Source: Closterium sp. NIES-65 (Eukaryota > Streptophyta > Zygnematophyceae > Desmidiales > Closteriaceae). Taken from it: 64,000 nucleotides of DNA. The notes under the pieces were generated by a model, which was not told the DNA's origin, did no database searches, and saw only the letters and a program-made list of their open reading frames with translations. Position numbers and translations under genes: made by a program. Of this stretch, positions 57,241-64,000 are shown one piece after another. Positions within the stretch are counted from its first letter, which is position 1; every line of letters starts with the position of its first letter. The stretch lies in the NCBI GenBank assembly GCA_948144175.1, contig CANXME010002010.1, forward strand, positions 1,860,001-1,924,000, read 5' to 3'.

Positions 57241-59393
57241 GTGCTCCCCCCGGCCCAGCCGCTCCCATCCCTCCCATACCCGCACCGCCAGGGCCAGCAG
57301 CAGCACCCATAGGGCCATACCCTCCCGCCGCTCCATACGCCCCTGCGCCTGTCTCAAAGTCCTTCTCACTGTGACCCGTGTTATTCCGACGGTACTCTAT
57401 CCCTCCATCGTACCCTCCTCCTCCTGCTGGCCCCCCTCCTCCCCCCGGCCCATGTCGGTAATCCCTTTCACTCTCCCTATCCCAGTTTGCCGAATGCGGC
57501 TGCTGCTGCCTCTGCTGCTGCTGCTGAGGCAGCGAGTGGTCGGCAGGCGGAGGAGGAGTGACAGGCTGGTGGTCGTACATTGAACCTGGACCGCCTCTTT
57601 CCCTCTCCCTCTCTCTTTCTCTCTGCCTCTCCCTATCGCGGTCATACGGCCCTCCAGCCCTATCCCTATCGTACTGTGCAGGACCGCCCCTCTCCCTCTC
57701 CCTCTCCCTTTCCCTCTCCTTCTCCCTCTCCCTCTCCCTTTCCCTCTCCGGCTCCTTCTCTGGATCATATGAGTTGCTCCGATCAAATGAGAACCCTCCC
57801 CCTCCCCCTCCCCCTCTGCCCCCTCCATACTCCCTCTCATACCCACTGCTGCTTCCCCCACGCTCCCCATCATAACCCCCTGCCCCTCTCCTCTCCTCCC
57901 CTCGCCTCTCATCCCCTCGCCGCTCGCCCCCGGGGCCATAGCCTTCAGGTCTGGGTGCCCTACCAGCGGGAGACCTACCCCTACTGTGCAACGGCCCCTC
58001 TCTGCTTCTATTCCTCTCCCGCTCCCGTTCCCTCTCCCGTTCCCTCTCTCTCTCCCTCTCATACTCCACGTCTCGATCCCTGTCCCTCTCTCTGTCTCTG
58101 TCCCTCTCTCTATCCCTCTCCCTCTCCCTACTCCTCTCCATATACTCATCCCGACCCCTCTCACTCTCGCCCTTCCACTCCCTTTCTCTGAAACCCATTC
58201 CTCTCGAATCTCGCTCCCTCAATTCTCGCTCCCTTAATTCTCGCTCCCTAGCATCTCTCTCCCCATACTCCCTTGATCCATAGTCGCGGCCTCTCTCTCG
58301 CTCACCGTCTCTATCCCTATCACTCCCCCGTTCTCCATCATCCTCCCTCCCACTCCGTCTTGCACGATCCACTTCCCTCTCCCTCTCCCTCTCCCTATCT
58401 CTATCCCTCTCCCTCTCTCTATCTCTATCCCTCTCCCTCTCTCTCTCTCTATCCCTCTCTCTCTCTCTATCCCTCTCTCTCTCCCCGTCCCTGACTCTGT
58501 CACCACCCATCGCCTTCTCTCTTCCCGTCCCTCTGCCCCTCTCGTCCTCTCTACCGCTACCCCTATCCATGCTTCCCCTTCCTTCCTCCTCGTAGCCCCT
58601 TCCCCTACCCTCCTTCTCACGTAGTCCTCGTGCGTTCACCTCCCTCTCCCTTTCCCTCTCCCTCTCCCGCTCCCTCTCTCTCTCCCTCTCCCTTTCCTCT
58701 TCATTTCCCCTCTCTCTTACCTCCACCAACGCCACCTCCCCTTCTACCCCATCCTCATCTCCTTCCTCTCCCTCCTCCTCTTCATCCTCCTCTACCTCTT
58801 CCTCTCCCTCTTCTCCCTCCTCTCCCTCGTCCTCTCCCTCCTCCTCACACTCTTCAGTCGCCCCTTCGCTCTGATTTTCTTCTTCAAGCTCCCTCCTTCC
58901 ACTACTCCTCACGCTCTCCTCCTTAACACCCCCCTCACCCTCTGCCGTATCAGAATACAAGTCCTCCTCTTCCTCCTCTACCCTCTCCTCTTCTTCCTCT
59001 TGCTCCTCATCTCCCTCCACTTCCTCACCCTCCTCCTCCTCTTCTCCCTCCTCTTCCTCTTCATTCTCTGCACCCTCCGCATCGCTTCCTTGATTTAACC
59101 CCCCTTCCAACCGCTCTGCTTCTTCTCTCTCCTCCCCACCACCACTCACCAAACCGCCATTACTCTCCTCTTCCCTCACCTCCACTTCAGTTATCTCTCC
59201 CTCTTCCTCCTCCGCCTCCTCTTCTTCCTCCTCCTCCTCCTCCTCCTCCTCCCCTTCCCCTCCTGCTTCTTCCTCTTCCACCTCTTCTCGTCCCGTCTCT
59301 AGCTCCGCTTCCTCTTCGCTTCCTTCCCTCTCCCCACCCACCTCTTCCTCACCACCCATACCTCTCTCCACCTCCCATTCATAACGCACACCC

Positions 59394-59425
<32 letters not shown>

Positions 59426-60684
59426 CTTAGATCGGCGACCCATTAGCAACACACCCTTCCCAGCCAGCATCCCTTCTAGCAGCCCCCCTGCAGGTCCATC
59501 CCCTTCCTCCTCTTCCCCTTCCCCTTCCCCTTCCCCTTCCTCCTCCAATCCCTCTCTCACCTGCTGCAACCCTCCTTCCGGCCCATCTCTCCACACGCCC
59601 CCATCCATGCCTCCTGCTGCTTCACTCGCCCCTTCTTCTGCCCCTGTCGCAGCAAGACCAGCAGCAGCAGCAGCAGCAGCACCAGCACCAGCAGTAGCAG
59701 CAACGGTGGCGGCAGCGGCAGCAGGAGAAGCAGCAGTAACTTCACCCTCGCTCCCACCAGAGCTGCCTGACCGTCCGAACCCTCTCACACGTCTTCCAGA
59801 CTGGCTATGCCGCGGACTTACCAGCTTCTTCAGCCCTGCCAGCAGCTCTAGAGCTCTAGGCGACGGCGCTGACCCGCCTCCGCTTCCGCCTCCGCCCCCT
59901 TTCCCTGCTTTAGAATCTGCCACTATTACAAGAGCATCCTGCCCTTGCTCCTTCCTCTCTCCTCCATCTGTTCCCAACTCGCCTGACTTTCCTTCTGCTG
60001 CCTCCCCCTCCCTCTCTCCCTCCCCCTCCCCCTCCCCCTCCCTCTCCCCCTCCCCCTCCCCCTCCCTCTCCCCCTCCCTCTCCTCCTCTCCCTCATCGTC
60101 ACCTATCTCTTCCCTTCCTGATTGCTCACTCTCACACTCGGCCGCCCCCCCTGCTGCCTCCTCCCCTCCGTTCTCCCCGACCCTTCCCTGCCTCATCCCG
60201 CCATCATCATCATCCCCATCTCTCCAGTCCCCTCCCCCTGACACCCCACCCTGCTTCCCCTCGTCCCTCTCCTCCCAACCCTCTCTCCCCCTCTCCCTCT
60301 CCTCCTCCTCATCCTCCTCATCCTCCTCCCCACCTTCCCTTTCCCCCAGGCCTAGAACCTCCTGGTGGTCTTCTATAATTACTCGCTCCGGCGGCCGTTC
60401 TTCCACTGCTTGCCACCGCTGCTGCTGCTGCTGCCGCAGGGGGGAGAGCAGCGCAGGGGCTGTGGACACGGGCAGAGGCGTGAGCGGCTGGGGCGTAAGA
60501 GGAGGCGCGTACACGTGCGGTTGCTGTTGCTGCTGCTGCTGCTCCTCCTCCTGTGCCTGCTGCTGCTGTAGCTCTTGCGGGTGAGCAGCAGCATTCGGTT
60601 CCGCATCATACACATCGTCATGCACCTGCACATCCAGAGGCGCCGGACTGAACCGCTTCAAAAGCTGCTGCTTCTGCTCCTGCG

Positions 60685-60732
<48 letters not shown>

Positions 60733-62056
60733 GCTGCTGCTGCTGCTGCTGCTCCAGCAGCAAAGCCTCCTTGACCGCTCCTGTCCTTTGCTGCTCACCT
60801 CCTCGGCCTTCCACTCCACCATCTCCCCCACCTCCCCCGTTGCCCCAAGAAACCGCGCTCAACCCATCATCCCCGCCCTTCACCACTCCGTCACTCCGCT
60901 CGTCCCCCACCCCAGCAGCCACCATCGCACCAGCAGCATCGCCTGAGGAGGGAACCTTCGCAACTGAAAGATCCTTTGCAGTTTCGCTTGGCAGCACGGG
61001 CACCACACTAGTCTGGCCCTTCTTCGCCTTCTCCTGCTGCTGCCCCTTGGGTTTTCTTGCAGACAGGCCGCGCTTCACCTTGCCGCCCTCCTTCGCCTTT
61101 GCATCCCCAGCAGGAACTGCAGCTACAGCCGCCGCAGCAGTCACGGCAGCCACGGCAGCAGCAGCGGCAGCAGCGGCAGCAGCACCCGTACCAGCGGCAG
61201 CGGCAACCGGTTCAGCGGCAGCAGCGGCACCAGCATCAGCAGAAGCCACAGCTACGTCTTGCCCATTAGCACGCACACTCGCATCTACTCCTCCTCCTGC
61301 TCCTACCGCTCCTGCTCCCACCGATCCCACCGCTCCTGCTCCTGCCTCCTGTGCTGCAGCCAGGCCCTTCGCCTTCTCCGTGCTCTGCTTCCCTTGCTCC
61401 TGCATACCCGTCTTACTCTTGATAGCGTCCGTGCCCTTCCCCTTGCCCTTCCGCACAGACAAGCTTTTCCTGGTGCTCCCTGCCCCTACGCCTGCTGTCG
61501 CACCCGCGCCAGCAGCAGCGGCAGCAGCAGTTGCAGTAGCAGCGACTGCTGGAGCAGCAGGAGCAGCAACAGCAGCAGAGGTTGCAGGAGTGCCGGAGCC
61601 CAAACCATCTGCAGCTGCTGCCACCGCACTTGCTGCTGATGCTTCTGTAGAAACAACAGCGGCCTTTTCCGACACCCTCTGCCCTAATCCTGTTGCTGCC
61701 TCCCCCGCTGCTCCTATCTCTGCTCCTGCCTCTGCACCTCCCACAACTGCATCACCCCCCGGACCGCCGCTGCCACCAGCAGCAGCAGCAGCAGCAGGCG
61801 TGGCCAGTGCTCCTACTCCTTCGCCCTCTGCCCCACCTTGCTGCTGCTGCTGCTGCAGCTCATCCAACCTCGCCTTCTCCTTCACCAGCGCTGCTCGTCT
61901 CCTCGCAGACGCTGCCGACACGCCCGCTGCTACCAGCCCCGGTTTCCCTCCTCCCGCTCTTCCTCCTCCTCGTCCGTCCTCTGTCCCTGGTGCTGCAGCG
62001 GCACCAACCCTAGAGTGCTGCTCTCTTGACGCTCCTTCCCCTGCTGCTGCGATTGT

Positions 62057-62088
<32 letters not shown>

Positions 62089-63648
62089 CTGCTCCCCCTC
62101 TGGAAGAACCGGCTCCAGGCCCCCCCACCACTATCGTTCCTGCACCCATGGCTGCTGCTGCGGCTGCTGCTGCTGCCAGCACTGCCGCGCGTGCAGGCAC
62201 CGGCGCTGCTGGTGCTGTTGCTACTGGTGCAGCTGCTGGTGCTGGTGCTGCTATTTGTGGTGGTGGCACTGCTACAGCTGCTGCTGCTGCTGCTGCTGCT
62301 GCGGCTGCTGTTGTTGGCGCTGGGGCTGAAGCAGCAGTGGCAGAGGTGGAACGAGCGGGAGCGGCCACTGCATTGGCAGCGGAGGCAGGAGCAAGAACGG
62401 ACGCTTCTACAGGAGTAGGAGCAGGCTCAGCCGCTGCAGCAACACCAGCAGCTCCGGCGGCAGTAGCAGCAGCAGTAGCAGCGGGGGCGGTGGCAGCAGG
62501 GGCGGGAACAGGAGCAGGAGGAGCAGAAGCGACGGCAAGTGGAGGCGGGGAGGCAACGGGGGCAGGAGCGGGTATAGAAAGAGGGGAAGGCGTGGCAGCA
62601 GGAGCAGAGGCAGAGGCAGAGAGAGGAGAGGGATCCCCAATGGATGGTACTCTAGGCTGAGTCGCAGCAGGGGATTGACCCGCACTTGTTCTCCTTAGAC
62701 TGCCTCCCCCTATCCCTGCTGCCGCTGCCCCCACCGCCGCTGCCGCCACCGCTGCTGCTGGTGCTGGTGGTGTTCCTACTGCTGCTGGTGATGCTGCTTC
62801 AGTGGCAGGGGACCAGGAGGCCCTAGGCGAGCCAGTAGAGACAGCAGGCACAGTGCATGCTTTCACGTCCTTGGCCGCTTTCCCCCACCTAAACTTGGAC
62901 TTGCCATGCCCATCCTCCTCCCCCACTTCGCCTGGCCCGACTCCTGCTCCTCCTCCCGCACCCGCTCCCCCTCCCGCACCCGCACCCCCTCCCGCACCCG
63001 CTCCTGCCCCCGCTCCCCCAACTGCTCCCACCCCTGCTACCGCCCCCGGCCCAACTCCCCCGGTCCCCCCAGCCGCACTGCCCCGTCTCCCCTTGCTCCC
63101 GCCCCCGTGCTCCTTCCCCCCCGCGCGTCCGGACCCCCTGCTGCCCGCAGCGCCGCCCAGGGCGACCCCGGGGCCTCCGGGGATGGTCCCTTTCATTTGG
63201 TAGAACGCGGGGCGCGACAGGTGCTTGCGCGCGCGGAGCTTAGTTAGCATCTGCATCGCTTCTAGACCTGACATTACCTCCCATACCGACTGCCCTCCCG
63301 CTCCCGCGCCCGCGCCTGCTCTTTCCCCCGCTTCTTCCTCCTCCTCCGCGCCTCTCCCTCCCCCTCCGATCCCCCCGCTACTGCTCCCGCCGTAGCTCCG
63401 CGGGTTGGGGTCCGAAAGGGGGATAGTGAGCGCGCCTTTCCCCGAGTTGCTGTGGCGCTCGGTATAAGGCACCCAGAAGGCTTCGATAGTGGAGATTTTG
63501 GGCGGGCGCGAGCGCGGGATCCACGGCTCGGGCATGGGGAGCGTGGCGTGCATGCGCTGCCACGCCACGTGGCACTCCTTGAGCAGCGCTTGCACGCGCC
63601 GGCGGTCCAATGCGCGCTCGTTGAAGCCGAACGCGACGCCTTCGGCGC
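53856..63648 (-). CDS. Very large low-complexity RE/RD-rich protein, function unknown (5' partial)
   Basis: Model: exon from an acceptor at about 63648 (CCGCTCTAG before GCGCCG, after a pyrimidine tract) to 57020 (ATG, then GTGAGT); exon 56178-55334; exon 55260-53856. Phases agree and the last two exons sum to 750 codons; the visible protein is about 2960 aa. N-terminal folded-looking part: VAFGFNERALDRRRVQALLK, CHVAWQRMHATLPMPEPWIP, ISTIEAFWVPYTERHSNSGK, VWEVMSGLEAMQMLTKLRAR. Then long Ala/Gly/Pro, acidic Glu-rich and REREREREDR regions, a SEEMELQKQLSGQRADRRRM helix, EAMRKQQMQGQQGR, GWAKPKWSDKD, MQGMQGMQGM repeats and a Gly-rich tail to SSSSVQASK. RE/RD-rich tracts occur in many nuclear RNA-processing proteins, which is only a hint. 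I do not recognise the family. The first exon is not visible. Confidence 0.6.
55261..55333 (-). other. Putative 73-nt G-rich intron, or homopolymer frameshift
   Basis: The two reading frames either side are offset. A GTATGG donor at 55333 and GCTGCTAG acceptor at 55261 join them in phase (CCT AG / T GTG, giving Ser-Val-Gly). The size matches the 75-86-nt CDKB introns. It lacks a pyrimidine tract and contains a run of 13-14 G, so a length error in that run is the alternative. Confidence 0.5.
56877..56939 (-). repeat. Intronic copy of the exon end encoding SEEMELQKQLSGQRADRRRM
   Basis: Bases 56878-56939 repeat 57021-57082 at an offset of 143 bp with about four changes, all outside the encoded peptide. 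A donor-like GTTAGT follows ATG and an AG precedes TCGGAG. The 60-nt segment 56936-56877 is in phase 0, so it could be a cassette exon repeating 20 residues. Confidence 0.82.
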
Positions 63649-64000
63649 CTAGAGCGGCGCGGCGTGACGGGGGCGCGGGGAAGAGGCGAGGGGGGAAAGG
63701 CCGGGAGGGGGAAAAAGAGAAAACGGAAGGGGACGGGCGCGGGGGGCGCGGAAGGGGGGAGGGGAGGCGGGAGGGTGGGGAGGTGGGGAGTGAGCAGAGG
63801 TGACAGGATAAATTGAAGTGCTCGGCGCGGAGAGAGCAGGAAGGGGAGGGGCAGAGAGGAGGGCGCGTACAGGGGACGGAGGTAAAATGAAACGGGATTT
63901 GGGGGTGGGGGAAGGGGGGGAGGGAGGGGTTGTGGAGGGGGGGAGGGGTGGAGGGGGTGTTAAATGGTGGGAAAGGGATGGGGAGTGCTGGGGGGAAGGG
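63649..64000. other. Right edge: probable intron or upstream region
   Basis: Purine-rich on the plus strand (pyrimidine-rich on the gene strand), as expected before the 63648 acceptor. No exon with a start codon is recognised. Confidence 0.4.

Overview
The window is nuclear DNA from a plant-lineage eukaryote, most likely a streptophyte green alga. A desmid-type zygnematophyte such as Closterium would fit, but that is inference and not proven here. The support is: a B-type cyclin-dependent kinase (a class confined to the green lineage), a plant-type WNK kinase with the [17 protein letters not shown] signature, compact GT-AG introns of about 75-85 bp in one gene, and dense GC-rich Ty1/copia retroelements. 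I see no bacterial operon, CRISPR array, rRNA or tRNA gene.

Bases 1-29661 are a nest of LTR retrotransposons. Two decayed copia copies (E1, 1-4963, and E2, 4964-10192, plus strand) lie head to tail and share a damaged LTR. They abut a 3'-truncated minus-strand copy (E3, 10193-14801). A second minus-strand copy (E4, about 15095-22565) is interrupted by two short non-autonomous LTR elements with exact 5-bp target duplications: NE-A (15707-17225) and NE-B (17748-19046). A complete minus-strand copy (E5, 22774-29661) has 136-bp LTRs differing at one base and a TAACA target duplication. E5 nevertheless lacks most of gag and carries a stop codon and a frameshift, so it probably moved with borrowed proteins. 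E3, E4, E5, NE-A and NE-B share a leader plan: primer-binding site, GGGCCC, T-rich run, GC-palindromic hairpin. This is a candidate common RNA dimerisation or packaging signal.

Bases 30500-32740 hold a decayed Ty3/gypsy fragment with a probable 3' LTR. Host genes follow: Elongin C (33351-35112, plus, four exons, first intron filled with CT and CA microsatellites); a 514-bp MITE with 19-bp perfect terminal inverted repeats and a TA duplication, ending 13 bp from the stop of the next gene; CDKB (36265-37737, minus, eight exons, 302 aa, PSTTLRE cyclin-binding helix); a very large WNK kinase (38915-51437, minus, seven exons, 2805 aa in my model); and a very large low-complexity, Arg/Glu/Asp-rich protein of unknown function (53856 to at least 63648, minus, 5' end not in the window).

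The host-gene pattern I find most notable is that introns of WNK and of the low-complexity gene carry decayed tandem copies of the edge of the neighbouring exon, splice site included. There are six copies in four introns. All splice models come from reading the sequence and are not tested against transcripts.
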